Assembly: GCA_035946615.1 (NCBI GenBank)
Contig: DASYZB010000046.1
Coordinates: 27,094-91,093, forward strand
Origin: Verrucomicrobiia bacterium
GTDB taxonomy: Bacteria; Verrucomicrobiota; Verrucomicrobiia; Limisphaerales; UBA8199
Length of the DNA stretch: 64,000 bases
Reading direction: 5' to 3'
Made by a program: the position numbers and the translations under genes. The notes under the pieces were generated by a model. It ran no database searches and had not been told where the DNA came from. It saw nothing but the letters and a program-made list of their open reading frames with translations. Positions within the stretch are counted from its first letter, which is position 1; the number at the start of each line of letters is the position of its first letter. Below are positions 48,164 through 57,313 of the stretch, one piece after another.

Positions 48164-49243
48164 ATGCTTCAAATGAGAATTCCAAAGACAGTTAAGGACC
48201 ACAAAAGAATTGAGCTGATTCGCTCGTTCGGCGAGGGCAATCCCGTCACCGCCACAACGCCCATCCGGCCCGAATCGGGCGATGAGGCATTGCTGGAAGG
48301 CTATTCCAATACCGTTACAGGCGTAGTCGAGAAGGTCAGTCCGGCGGTGGTAAATATTCGCGTGTCTCACGCCAACCGCGAAGGGCGCCGCGGTTCACAA
48401 TCGGGCGGGACAGGCTCGGGTTTTGTCATTGCGCCGGACGGTTTTATTCTTACCAACAGCCACGTGGTCCATGGCGCGGACAAGCTGGAAGTACCACTGG
48501 CGGATGGGCGGGTGGTCGGAGCCAGGTTGATCGGGGAGGACCCGGAGACCGATCTGGCCGTTATCCGTGTCAATGTCTCGCAGCTTGTCCATGCGCGGCT
48601 TGGCGATTCGAATGCTATTCGCGTCGGGCAAATAGCCGTTGCCATCGGGAGCCCCTTTGGCTTTCACCAGACGGTGACAGCGGGGATTGTCAGCGCCCTG
48701 GGCCGCTCGATGCGCTCTCAATCCGGCAGGCTAATCGATAATGTGATTCAAACCGACGCGGCGCTCAACCCGGGCAACTCGGGCGGGCCGTTGGTCAATT
48801 CGCGCGGTGAAGTCATCGGCGTCAATACGGCCATCATTCTGCCGGCGCAAGGCATTTGCTTTGCCATTGCCAGCAACACAGCCGAATTCGTTGCGGGGTG
48901 GTTGATTAAAGAAGGCCGCATCCGGCGCAGTTGGATTGGTGTAGCTGGCCAGAATATCGCCATTCACCCGCGAGTGGTGAGATTCCATCGCCTGGCGGTG
49001 GACCATGGGGTGCTGGTGGCCGGGATTGAGCCAGGGAGTCCGGCCATGCGCGCCGGCCTGCACGAGGGCGACATCATGGTTGCTTTCGAAGGGGAGAAAG
49101 TTTCAGGAATTGACGAACTGCATCGCCACCTGGTAGCTGGCGCTATTGGGCAGCCATCGGTTCTCACGGTGCTCCGGCACACGGAAAAAATCGATCTGAT
49201 CGTGACGCCCGAAGAATTGGTTGGGAACAACGAGCGAAACTGA
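48164..49243 (+). CDS. HtrA/DegP-type trypsin-like protease with one PDZ domain, no signal peptide
   Basis: This 359-residue serine protease has the triad H100 (ILTNSHVVHG), D130 (PETDLAVIRV) and S206 (NPGNSGGPLVNSRG). One PDZ domain spans about 255-350 (HGVLVAGIEPGSPAMRAGLHEGDIMVAFEGEKV). The N-terminus (MLQMRIPKTVKDHKRIELIRSF) is charged, without a signal peptide or membrane helix, so a cytoplasmic location is predicted. This is atypical for DegP/DegS. It is last in the CBM48-DedA-VOC unit. It ends 7 bases before the convergent pseudopilin gene. Confidence 0.9.
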   Translation: MLQMRIPKTVKDHKRIELIRSFGEGNPVTATTPIRPESGDEALLEGYSNTVTGVVEKVSPAVVNIRVSHANREGRRGSQSGGTGSGFVIAPDGFILTNSHVVHGADKLEVPLADGRVVGARLIGEDPETDLAVIRVNVSQLVHARLGDSNAIRVGQIAVAIGSPFGFHQTVTAGIVSALGRSMRSQSGRLIDNVIQTDAALNPGNSGGPLVNSRGEVIGVNTAIILPAQGICFAIASNTAEFVAGWLIKEGRIRRSWIGVAGQNIAIHPRVVRFHRLAVDHGVLVAGIEPGSPAMRAGLHEGDIMVAFEGEKVSGIDELHRHLVAGAIGQPSVLTVLRHTEKIDLIVTPEELVGNNERN

Positions 49244-49250
49244 GGAACAA

Positions 49251-50114
49251 CTACTGCCGGCTGGTGGCATGCTGCTGGAGCCACGCCAAGTCCCGGTTGC
49301 CTGGGCATTGCACAAATTTATGAAAGACCGTCAAGAGGGGCGGCGTCGTGCGCCCATCGTGCCATTTGTGAATCTCAGCATGTCCATCGGCAAACGTAAT
49401 CCCGCTGGCGCCGTTATGATAACCCGCCGGGAGATTGACGAGTTGCTGGGCCACTTCATCGACAGCGAAGTAGCCGTCATCAATGCTGTCTGACCGCTCA
49501 TCGATAAACACCATGGCGTCGCTCGGTCCAGGCAAAGTGATGCTGGTGCTCTTGGCAAACGTGCGGAAGCCGGCATTCCACGGCTCTGCGTTAGCCCCCA
49601 TCCAGCAGTTCATCGACATGCTCCGCACCCGGGCGTAGGCTCGGCCCATAATGGTGGTAATGCTTTGGTCCGCAACGCACTTGTAAACCCCCGCCGCACG
49701 GACATACGGGCCAATCTGAGAGTAATGCGGATCCAGGAGGTAGGTGATATTCGTATTGTGAGTTTTGTCGTAACCGGTTTCGCCGTCCGGGCTGAGCCAG
49801 CCGCTGACCCAGTTCCCCGCATCCTGCACCGGCGTAGCCTCTTTCTTCCAATCATCCCCGGGGAGCACGTCCCGGTTGTCAGTAGCGTACATCAGCCAAC
49901 CCAGGTCCAGTTGGCGCAAATTATTGATGCAGTGGGCGCCTTGGCCCTTGGCCTTGGCTTTTGACAAACTGGGCAGCAGCATCGCGGCGAGGATCGCAAT
50001 GATAGCGATGACAACCAGCAGTTCGATGAGAGTAAAGCCCGGTCGTCGCTGGCCAGCGGCTAGGCCACGGGCCTGTCGCTTTGCTGAGGATAATGTTTGC
50101 ACGGGACAGAGCAA
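49251..50114 (-). CDS. Pseudopilin-like secreted protein (type II secretion G-like)
   Basis: This 287-residue protein has a prepilin peptidase site and helix near residue 26 ([36 protein letters not shown]), cleaved before Phe. CINNLRQLDLGWLMYATDNRDVLPGD is the usual following block of Verrucomicrobial pseudopilin proteins. The C-terminal YHNGASGITFADGHAEIHKW is the H-x-G...F-x-D-G-H motif. The start is TTG at 50114, as no ATG or GTG is available before the methylation motif. It follows the hybrid kinase gene on the same strand by about 30 bases. Confidence 0.87.
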   Translation of the reverse strand: MLCPVQTLSSAKRQARGLAAGQRRPGFTLIELLVVIAIIAILAAMLLPSLSKAKAKGQGAHCINNLRQLDLGWLMYATDNRDVLPGDDWKKEATPVQDAGNWVSGWLSPDGETGYDKTHNTNITYLLDPHYSQIGPYVRAAGVYKCVADQSITTIMGRAYARVRSMSMNCWMGANAEPWNAGFRTFAKSTSITLPGPSDAMVFIDERSDSIDDGYFAVDEVAQQLVNLPAGYHNGASGITFADGHAEIHKWHDGRTTPPLLTVFHKFVQCPGNRDLAWLQQHATSRQ

Positions 50115-50146
50115 ACATGCCCGGAAAGACGGTAACTGTCAAGCAG

Positions 50147-52258
50147 CTAAACCAGCTCAGGAGCTAATGTGGAACGACAGGCGCCGTTTCCATTGTGCTG
50201 GGCTGGGGCGTCCAGGCATTCGCGGACGAATTGGGCCAGTTTGCCGATGGAGTAGGGCTTGGGCAGGAAGTTGCGCCGCTCCAGCAGCGACAGGTCCTGG
50301 CCGGCCATGCCGGGGCTGTAGCCACTGGTGTAAATCACCTTGAGATGGGGACATTTCTTCGAGAGACGTTCTGCAAGCTCGCCGCCCATAATGCCACCGG
50401 GCATCACCATGTCGGTCAGGAGAAGATCGACCGGACGTTTTGCTTGTTGCCATACTTCGAGGGCCTCGCGGCCAGAGGCGGCTTCCAGAACTGTATAACC
50501 CTGAAGCTCGAGCACCTCGACAACCATCTGGCGCAAGGCTGTTTCGTCCTCGGCCACCAGAACGGTCTCGCAGCCCCGATGCAGAACGGTCTCGATGGTG
50601 CGGTCGATTTTCTCTGGCGTTTGGAGGCTGGGTGGGAAAAAGACGCGGAACTTGGTGCCTTCCTTCGGTTTGCTTTCCACTTCGAGCCAGCCATGGTGCT
50701 GGCGGACGATGCCGAAGACGGTGGACAAGCCCAGGCCAGTGCCTTTGCCGACGGGTTTGGTGGTGAAGAAGGGCTCAAAGATGCGACTGAGGACCTGGGT
50801 GTCCATGCCCGCGCCCGTGTCGCTAAACGACAGGCAAATGTATTGGCCGGTGCGTTGTTCAGGGTCCATGGGGGAGGGCGCGCGTTCAACGGCAGCCAGG
50901 GACGTGGCGATCAAGACGCGGCCACCGGTGGGCATCGCGTCGCGCGCGTTGACGGCCAGGTTCATGACGATTTGTTCAAGCATGCTGGGGTCTGCATGAA
51001 TGGCAGGAAGCCATTCGTGCGGATGAAATTCAATGCGGACGTGTTCGCCCACGAGCCTTTGGAGCATCTTGAGGGCGTTGCGCAGGAGCTCGTTGAGGTC
51101 CAGATGCCGGAATTGCATGACCTGCTTGCGGCTGAACATGAGCAACTGCCGGATCAGAGTGGCGGCACTGGCAGCGGCGACGGAGATTTCCTGGGAAGAT
51201 TTTGCTTGTGGACTGCCGGGGGCCGATTTGTGCTGCAGCAAACCGGCGTGGCCCTGGATGATGGTGAGGATATTATTGAAATCGTGCGCGACGCCTGCGG
51301 CGAGCTGGCCGATTGCTTCCATCTTTTGGGCCTGACGCAGTTGCCGTTCCAGCAAAACGCGCTCGGAGACATCCTGGGCAAGGAGCAGCACGTGCGGCTG
51401 CCCGCCCAGCATGACGCCGGAAAGGCAGACGCGCATTTCGCGCAAAGCCCCGTCCGGTTTGCGGATGGTGGCCTCGCGGTCCCGCACCACCCCCTGCTGT
51501 GCTAAATCTTTGTACCACGCATCGGCCACTTCAGGTTTTTCCCATAGGAACAACTCGGACGGGCTGCGCCCAATCATCTCGTCGCGTTTGTAGCCGGCGA
51601 CCTCGGCGAAGCGCTGGTTGACATCCACGAAGCGGAGGTCGCCGACGCTCTGAATGCCGCTCGGAACAGGGCTTTCGTGAAAGGCCTTCGAGAAGCGCTC
51701 TTCGGACATCGCGAGCGATTCATTCGCGCTGGCCAGTTCTTTTATCTGCAAACGGGCCTGTAAATTGAGCAGCCACTTCTTGGTTAATGCATGAGCGAGT
51801 TGGCGCACTTCGATGTTATCGAACGGCTTCTTGAGCACCAAAAGGCTGTCGGGTTGGCCGACCCTGGCCCGCATTTCTTCCCAGGAATAATCGGCATAGG
51901 CGGTGCAGACGACGATTTGCAGTTCCGGATCGGCTTCCCAAATGCGCGCAATGGTTTCCACACCGTCCCAGCCGGGCGGCATTCGGACATCCACGAAAGC
52001 CAGCGCGTAAGGGCGCTGGCTGGCGAGGGCCTGCTTAACCAGTTCCAAGGCCTCCTGGCCCTGATAAGCGGAGTCGAGTTCAAAACAGGTCTCCGGCGGA
52101 GGCAGTTTGTCCTGCTCGAAGAGGACCTCTTCCATGCGGTTGACAGCGGCGTCGCCGGAGTGGTCCGGGCAGAGAATCTCGCGGAAGTCGCCGTGGATGC
52201 TGGTGTTGTCATCAACGATGAGGATGCGATGATTAAGCTTGAGGTCTTTGCTGTTCAT
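50147..52258 (-). CDS. Hybrid histidine kinase (REC-PAS-HisKA-HATPase-REC)
   Basis: This 703-residue soluble signalling protein begins with a receiver (RILIVDDNTSIH, FVDVRMPPGWDG, VLKKPFDN; about 10-150). A PAS domain follows (about 190-310), then HisKA with H325 in VAHDFNNILTIIQGHAGLL and an ATPase domain (IVMNLAVNARDAM, FSDTGAGM, GKGTGLGLSTV). A second receiver closes it (VLVAEDETALRQM, LLTDMVMPGG, YTSGYSPG; about 570-690). The N-terminal receiver suggests that it takes phosphate from the upstream sensor kinase, whose stop overlaps this start (ATGA). Confidence 0.92.
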   Translation of the reverse strand: MNSKDLKLNHRILIVDDNTSIHGDFREILCPDHSGDAAVNRMEEVLFEQDKLPPPETCFELDSAYQGQEALELVKQALASQRPYALAFVDVRMPPGWDGVETIARIWEADPELQIVVCTAYADYSWEEMRARVGQPDSLLVLKKPFDNIEVRQLAHALTKKWLLNLQARLQIKELASANESLAMSEERFSKAFHESPVPSGIQSVGDLRFVDVNQRFAEVAGYKRDEMIGRSPSELFLWEKPEVADAWYKDLAQQGVVRDREATIRKPDGALREMRVCLSGVMLGGQPHVLLLAQDVSERVLLERQLRQAQKMEAIGQLAAGVAHDFNNILTIIQGHAGLLQHKSAPGSPQAKSSQEISVAAASAATLIRQLLMFSRKQVMQFRHLDLNELLRNALKMLQRLVGEHVRIEFHPHEWLPAIHADPSMLEQIVMNLAVNARDAMPTGGRVLIATSLAAVERAPSPMDPEQRTGQYICLSFSDTGAGMDTQVLSRIFEPFFTTKPVGKGTGLGLSTVFGIVRQHHGWLEVESKPKEGTKFRVFFPPSLQTPEKIDRTIETVLHRGCETVLVAEDETALRQMVVEVLELQGYTVLEAASGREALEVWQQAKRPVDLLLTDMVMPGGIMGGELAERLSKKCPHLKVIYTSGYSPGMAGQDLSLLERRNFLPKPYSIGKLAQFVRECLDAPAQHNGNGACRSTLAPELV

Positions 52259-54240
52259 ATGCTGGTGCGCGTTGGTGAGGTTTCCTTTTGCCGGGCGCAG
52301 GCGGCAGTAGGTAAGTCCAGAGTGAACTCGGCGCCTTTGCCTGGGCCCTCGCTATGAGCGATCAGCGTGCCGCCCATTTCTTTGGCTGCGTTGGCGCCGC
52401 TATGGAGTCCGAAGCCGTGGCCATCTTTCTTGGTTGTAAAGCCGTGGTTGAAAATCCGGGTCAAATTTTCCGGGGCAATCCCGACACCATTGTCGGCGAT
52501 GCGGATGCTGACGCGATCGGGCGAAGTCATTTCCACGCGAACGGTGAGGCGCTTGGAGGCATCGTCCTGGGATGCCATGGCATACTTTGCGTTTCGGACC
52601 AGGTTGATGAGGATTTGCAGTACTTTGTGCCGGTCCACGCAGACGGGCGGGATGTTTCCGGCGAAGTGGCGAACGATCTCGATGCCATGCCGATCGAACG
52701 CGGCGGCGTTCATTCGCAAGGCATCCTCGACCAAGGCAACTACTGCCAGGTTTTCATATACACCCGAAACCTTGGCGTAACTCTGCTGCATAGCCACGAT
52801 CTCTTTGATGTGCTCGACGTGCTCGTTGACCGAATCCATCTTCGCAATCAGGTTCTTCTGTTCCCCGGCCAATTGGTCCGCCACGCTGGCGAGGTATTCG
52901 GGAAGAATTTTGCCTTTGGGATCCGTGGTGAGGAATTGGGCGAGCTGGCCATTTTGCTCGCGCAAGAGGGCTGTGGCGCGTTGGAGATTAGAGAGTTTGG
53001 ACTGGCGCAGGCGCTCGGCGACAGCGGTGGCGGAGACGCTGACACTGTTGAGCACGTTGCCGACATTGTGGAGCACGCCGGTGGCGACCTCGGCCATGCC
53101 GGCTAGCCGGGAAGTGCTCATCAACTGCCGATTGAGCTTGTCAAGCTGCTCGGCATCCAGCTTTTCGCGGGTGACGTCGAGGAAAATGCCGCGCATGGCC
53201 ACCGGCTTGCCTTGCTCGACCAGTACCGTGCCGCTCTCGCGAATCCAAACCGTCCGGCCGCCGGCGGCGATCATGCGATATTCATAAGTGTAGGATTGAG
53301 TGCGTGCGGCCATTTCGGCGCCGGTGTGGATGGCTTTGGCAGCATCCTGTGGATGGAGTTTTTGCTCCCAAAAATCAGGCTGGTCCAGCCAGGCCTGAGG
53401 TGGATAGCCCAGGATGTCTTCACTCTGGCGGCTTACGAAAGTGAACTGGAAGGTATCGGGTTTGCGTTCCCAGACGATGCCGACAATCGAGTTGATCAGT
53501 GCCTCCATTCTCTGCTGGGAGAGGCTGAGGGCGGCATCCTGACTCTGGATGCGGCTGAGCATTTCGTTGAAAGATTCTGCCAGCCGGCCCAACTCGTCGC
53601 CTCGTGCCCCTACCTTAACGCGCAACGAGTAATCCTTCTTTTCGCCTACGACCCGGGCAATTTGGGCCAGGTGCAGAATCGGATTTGTAATCGTGCGCCC
53701 CAATTGGCTCGAAAGGAACACTGCCAGGCTGATGGACAAGAACATGACCCCAAGAACCACCTTCCCGTAGAAGCCGAGCAGGTCGAGAAAGGTTCGGCGA
53801 TAGTCCGAGCGCAGGTAAAGCATTCCCAATTGTTCTCGGTTCAACTTGACCGGTTGGGTGACAAGCAGGTCTCCATCGACAAAGCGCCATGCTCCCGGAG
53901 AGGGAAACTGAGACAGCGTTTGGGCGTCTTCGGTCTTTCCAAAGTGAGCGAAAGGCGAGCCATCTGGCAGGATCAGGGTGGCTGCTAGAACTTTGGGATC
54001 GGCCTGGAGCGCTCCGACGACCTCGGCTGCGGCCTGTTCATCTTTGAAGGCCATGGCAGCCGTGCTGTTGTTGGCGATGATGACGGCCAAGGTGGCGGAA
54101 TCGCGCCGGAAATTGGACCGGAAATTCAGGAGTTGAAACGCGAAAAAGGAGGTGATGGCGACGCACAGGACGCCGCCGCAGATCAGCATTGTCATCCCCA
54201 ACATCTTCTGTTGGATGGGCAGGTCCCGGATTAGTTTCAC
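52255..54240 (-). CDS. Membrane sensor histidine kinase with HAMP and PAS domains
   Basis: This is a 661-residue kinase counted from GTG 54240. A TTG at 54429 would add 63 poorly protein-like residues and nearly abut yfiR. Two transmembrane helices (MLGMTMLICGGVLCVAITSFFAF and VVLGVMFLSISLAVFLSS) flank a periplasmic sensor of about 120 residues. HAMP (TITNPILHLAQIARVV), PAS/PAC (about 275-375), a HisKA-like H box GVLHNVGNVLNSVSV (H391) and an ATPase domain with ADNGVGI and HGFTTKKDGHGFGLH follow. The sensor resembles those found beside YfiR proteins. It is coupled to the hybrid kinase downstream. Confidence 0.9.
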   Translation of the reverse strand: MKLIRDLPIQQKMLGMTMLICGGVLCVAITSFFAFQLLNFRSNFRRDSATLAVIIANNSTAAMAFKDEQAAAEVVGALQADPKVLAATLILPDGSPFAHFGKTEDAQTLSQFPSPGAWRFVDGDLLVTQPVKLNREQLGMLYLRSDYRRTFLDLLGFYGKVVLGVMFLSISLAVFLSSQLGRTITNPILHLAQIARVVGEKKDYSLRVKVGARGDELGRLAESFNEMLSRIQSQDAALSLSQQRMEALINSIVGIVWERKPDTFQFTFVSRQSEDILGYPPQAWLDQPDFWEQKLHPQDAAKAIHTGAEMAARTQSYTYEYRMIAAGGRTVWIRESGTVLVEQGKPVAMRGIFLDVTREKLDAEQLDKLNRQLMSTSRLAGMAEVATGVLHNVGNVLNSVSVSATAVAERLRQSKLSNLQRATALLREQNGQLAQFLTTDPKGKILPEYLASVADQLAGEQKNLIAKMDSVNEHVEHIKEIVAMQQSYAKVSGVYENLAVVALVEDALRMNAAAFDRHGIEIVRHFAGNIPPVCVDRHKVLQILINLVRNAKYAMASQDDASKRLTVRVEMTSPDRVSIRIADNGVGIAPENLTRIFNHGFTTKKDGHGFGLHSGANAAKEMGGTLIAHSEGPGKGAEFTLDLPTAACARQKETSPTRTSI

Positions 54241-54434
54241 TCGGTCCGAATGCCAGACTGCCCCAAAAACGGACAAACCCGTTCCGCTGCCTTTTGCAAA
54301 TGTAAGACGGTTTGAGCGCAAGCCAGCTAGAACCGCAACTGACGTGCCAAATCGGCAGTGCGAGAAGCCTGTGGCAGCAGCGTCCGGCCTCTGGCTCCGA
54401 GCCTGGACGCCGCCTCTGCCCGTCGGCAAAGGGG

Positions 54435-54983
54435 TCAGGCTCCCGGGCGCAAGGCAAGGCTCATCAGTTTGGAACTGATTTTCAGCCCGGCGATTGTGGC
54501 AGCGTTTTTATTGATTTGAAACCGGATTTTGGTCCCCTCAAGGACGAAATTGATCATACCCCCCTTCTCGGTGAAACGGTCGGTCTCACTCACCGTTAGC
54601 ACGCTGGCGCCCTTGAGGGTGTTAAATATCTCTGGCAGATGCTTTCTCTCAGAGGCGCTAATGAAAAGAATGTGGCAATTCGTAGCGTCGCTGGCCGAAT
54701 AAAACTGCTTAATCAGCACTGGATGGTCATCGACTGTCTTGTTGCGGATCGTCTGCGCAAGGTCGTCATGGAATGGGTTTTTCCCTAAAATGCCTATAAT
54801 CAGGGGCGATTTCACCGAGGCAAAGGCGCGCGGCGGCCATTCGACGAATTTGGCGAAATTGAACAGAAAGGCGGCTTTGACATGGTACTCCGTCGGCATG
54901 AACTCCTGGGCAGGCCCATAACTGCCGGCCAGCGCCAGCAAAAGCAGGACCCAGCATCGCCATGAGGCCGCCCGACAACGCAT
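54435..54983 (-). CDS. YfiR-family periplasmic protein (DUF4154)
   Basis: This 182-residue exported protein has a signal peptide (WRCWVLLLLALAGSYGPAQ). The family block is EYHVKAAFLFNFAKFVEWPPRAF, followed by IIGILGKNPFHDDL, HILFISASERKHLPEIF, SVLTVSETDRFTEKGGMINFVLEGTKIRFQIN and a final SSKLMSLAL. YfiR in Pseudomonas is the periplasmic brake of the YfiBNR diguanylate cyclase system. Here its likely partner is the adjacent membrane kinase. The divergent TonB receptor starts about 200 bases away, a co-occurrence seen in many Gram-negative genomes. Confidence 0.9.
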   Translation of the reverse strand: MRCRAASWRCWVLLLLALAGSYGPAQEFMPTEYHVKAAFLFNFAKFVEWPPRAFASVKSPLIIGILGKNPFHDDLAQTIRNKTVDDHPVLIKQFYSASDATNCHILFISASERKHLPEIFNTLKGASVLTVSETDRFTEKGGMINFVLEGTKIRFQINKNAATIAGLKISSKLMSLALRPGA

Positions 54984-55181
54984 AAAAGCTAAAAACCGCA
55001 GATAAACACAGATGGACGCCTGACAATGCTTCTATCCAATAGTGAAGCACGCGGCTTCGCCCTGCGGGTTGCTGGATTGCATTTCCCCCCAAGTGGAGCC
55101 AAAAAACAAGGCAAAGTTTCCGCAAACCTCAAGCACCCAAGGTTTTGGTTTGGAACCTGCTAAAGAAGAACCCCTACCGGC

Positions 55182-57272
55182 ATGATTGTTTCAGCGCGGA
55201 AAGCATTGCCTTGCCATTGCTGCACCGCATCCACGGGCGCGGCGGGTAAGTCCATGCCCGGATGCCATGCTCTTGGAATGCTTGCACTTTCATTGGTAAT
55301 TGGCGGGTTTCCAGCCGCGGCGGCCGCCCAAACGAACCAGGTGGACCTCGCTGCGCTTCCACTCGAAACGCTGATGAACATGGACGTGCAGGTCGTGTAC
55401 GGCGCCTCGCGGTTGGAGCAAAAAACAACCGAGGCGCCCTCTTCCGTAACGATTATTAATTCTGATGAGATCAAGAAATACGGTTACCGAACGCTGGCGG
55501 ACGTCCTGGCCAGCGTGCAGGGCTTCTACGTCTCTTATGACCGGAACTATTCCTTCCTGGGGACTCGAGGGATCAACCTTGGAGATTTTAATGACCGCGT
55601 CTTGTTGCTGGTGGACGGTCACCGGGTGAATAACAATTTCAACGACGGCGCTTCCATTGACACGGCATTCATCCTCGATGTTGACCTGATTGACCGGGTG
55701 GAAGTCATTAGGGGTCCTGGCTCAGCCATTTACGGCGACAACGCTTTTTTTGCCGTTATCAACGTGATTACCCGGCAAGGCAAACAATTGAAGGGTTTCG
55801 AGGCCTCAGGCGAATATGGCTCGCTCGACACCTACAAGACCCGGTTGAGCTATGGAAAGGTCTTTGGAAACGGCCTCCAGATGCTGCTCTCGGGCACTTA
55901 TTATCAGAGTGCGGGGGAGGACCGGCTTTTTTACAAGGAATTTGATACCCCGGCACAGAATAATGGCATAGCGCAGGATATGGATGGCGGGTCCTTCGGC
56001 AGCGCCTTCGGCTCGCTGAGCTATGGGGACTTCACGTTGGAGGGGGCGTTCAATCGTCGCCAAAAGGTCAACCCAACCGCCCAATTCGACCTGACCACAT
56101 TCGACGACCCGCGATTGCGCACCATCGACCAGCGCGATTATTCTGAGTTGAAATTCGCCCACAGTTTCCCGGATATCGTGGACGTGACGGCGCAGGTTTA
56201 TTACGATAGTTACACGCACCAAATTGGCTATCCCCAATCGCTCCTGGCCGGAAACAACGTGGTTTTCAGCAGCTTTTCCTCCGAAAAGGACCTGGGCGAG
56301 TGGTGGGGCACCCAACTGCAACTGAACAAACGGTTATGGGACCGGCACGTCATCACCCTCGGGGCAGAGTATCGAGACGACTTTCTGCAGGATTCCCGGG
56401 TTGTCGTCGAGAACATGCCAGGTGCGGGTTCCCACAGCCGCACCAACCGCCTGAGCTACGGCGTCTATGCCCAAGGCGATTTCACCGTGCTCACCAATCT
56501 CCATTTTACCGCCGGGGTACGCTACGATCAATACGACAGTATTAGTCCTGCCATCGATCCCCGCCTGGCTCTTATCTATCATCCGGTCCAGACCTCGACC
56601 CTCAAAGCCATTTACGGCACCGCGTTCCGCGCACCCAGCTTTTATGAACTCACTACATCCGACCATCCACTTAACCCGGAGGAAATCACGGGTTACGAGT
56701 TGGTGTACGAGCAGGAAATGGGCGCACACTTGCGCTCTTCTCTTTCCGGTTTTTATAACCAGATGAACGATCTTTTGGTCTTTAGCAGCGGGAGTTTCAC
56801 GAACTTTAACGCGCAGACCGCCGGCCTCGAGCTTGCGTTGGAGGGGACCTGGGCCAACGGCATACGGAGCCGGGCAAGCTATTCGTTCCAGAACACGAAG
56901 AGTTCGTCCGTCGGTTGGGCCATGCCGGATTCGCCAGACAATCTAATCAAATTGAATTTGAGTGTGCCCCTGTGGAAGGACAAAATCTTTGGCGGGCTGG
57001 AATTCGATTACACCAGCAATCGCAGAAGCCTGCACAATACAACCGACCCGAGCGGTCAACCGCTCACGGTGCAAGGCACAGAGGCAGGGGGCTTTGGGGT
57101 CATCAACCTGACCTTATTCACCCAAAAGGTTGTCAAAAACCTCGAATTCTCCGCCAGCATTTACAACCTGCTCGACCGCCATTACCTGGACCCGGCTTCG
57201 CAATTTCATGTGCAGGACCTTATCGCCCAGGACGGTCGGAGTTTTCGGGTAAAACTGACGTACCGTTTCTAG
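55182..57272 (+). CDS. TonB-dependent outer-membrane receptor
   Basis: This 696-residue protein has a signal region (LGMLALSLVIGGFPAAAAAQ; an in-frame ATG at 55254 may be the true start). The plug domain contains EAPSSVTIINSDEIKKYGYRTLADVLASVQGFYV, LLLVDGHRVNN and DRVEVIRGPGSAIYGDNAFFAVINVITR. The 22-strand barrel extends to the terminal RSFRVKLTYRF ending in Phe, as expected for BAM-dependent insertion. The ligand is unknown. It is divergent from yfiR and the two kinases, which suggests that sensing and uptake are linked. Confidence 0.92.
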   Translation: MIVSARKALPCHCCTASTGAAGKSMPGCHALGMLALSLVIGGFPAAAAAQTNQVDLAALPLETLMNMDVQVVYGASRLEQKTTEAPSSVTIINSDEIKKYGYRTLADVLASVQGFYVSYDRNYSFLGTRGINLGDFNDRVLLLVDGHRVNNNFNDGASIDTAFILDVDLIDRVEVIRGPGSAIYGDNAFFAVINVITRQGKQLKGFEASGEYGSLDTYKTRLSYGKVFGNGLQMLLSGTYYQSAGEDRLFYKEFDTPAQNNGIAQDMDGGSFGSAFGSLSYGDFTLEGAFNRRQKVNPTAQFDLTTFDDPRLRTIDQRDYSELKFAHSFPDIVDVTAQVYYDSYTHQIGYPQSLLAGNNVVFSSFSSEKDLGEWWGTQLQLNKRLWDRHVITLGAEYRDDFLQDSRVVVENMPGAGSHSRTNRLSYGVYAQGDFTVLTNLHFTAGVRYDQYDSISPAIDPRLALIYHPVQTSTLKAIYGTAFRAPSFYELTTSDHPLNPEEITGYELVYEQEMGAHLRSSLSGFYNQMNDLLVFSSGSFTNFNAQTAGLELALEGTWANGIRSRASYSFQNTKSSSVGWAMPDSPDNLIKLNLSVPLWKDKIFGGLEFDYTSNRRSLHNTTDPSGQPLTVQGTEAGGFGVINLTLFTQKVVKNLEFSASIYNLLDRHYLDPASQFHVQDLIAQDGRSFRVKLTYRF

Positions 57273-57313
57273 ACAACTGGCACGAGGGTTGCTTCCATTT
57301 TTAGACAGTATCT

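Noticed and set aside
50195..51505. A 436-codon open frame on the plus strand opposite the hybrid kinase
   Set aside because: It is antisense to a protein with clear receiver, PAS and kinase motifs. Its translation has no domain features, and long antisense frames are common in GC-rich codon-biased genes.
52354..53988. Two plus-strand frames (52354-53106 and 53212-53988) opposite the membrane kinase
   Set aside because: Both are mirror frames of the kinase and PAS domains and have no ribosome binding sites or motifs.
55144..55161. A second sigma-54-like site (TTGG, 10-base spacing, CTGC) before the TonB receptor
   Set aside because: The GG-to-GC spacing is right, but the flanking bases (TTGGTTT instead of TTGGCAC) do not match, so it is likely chance.
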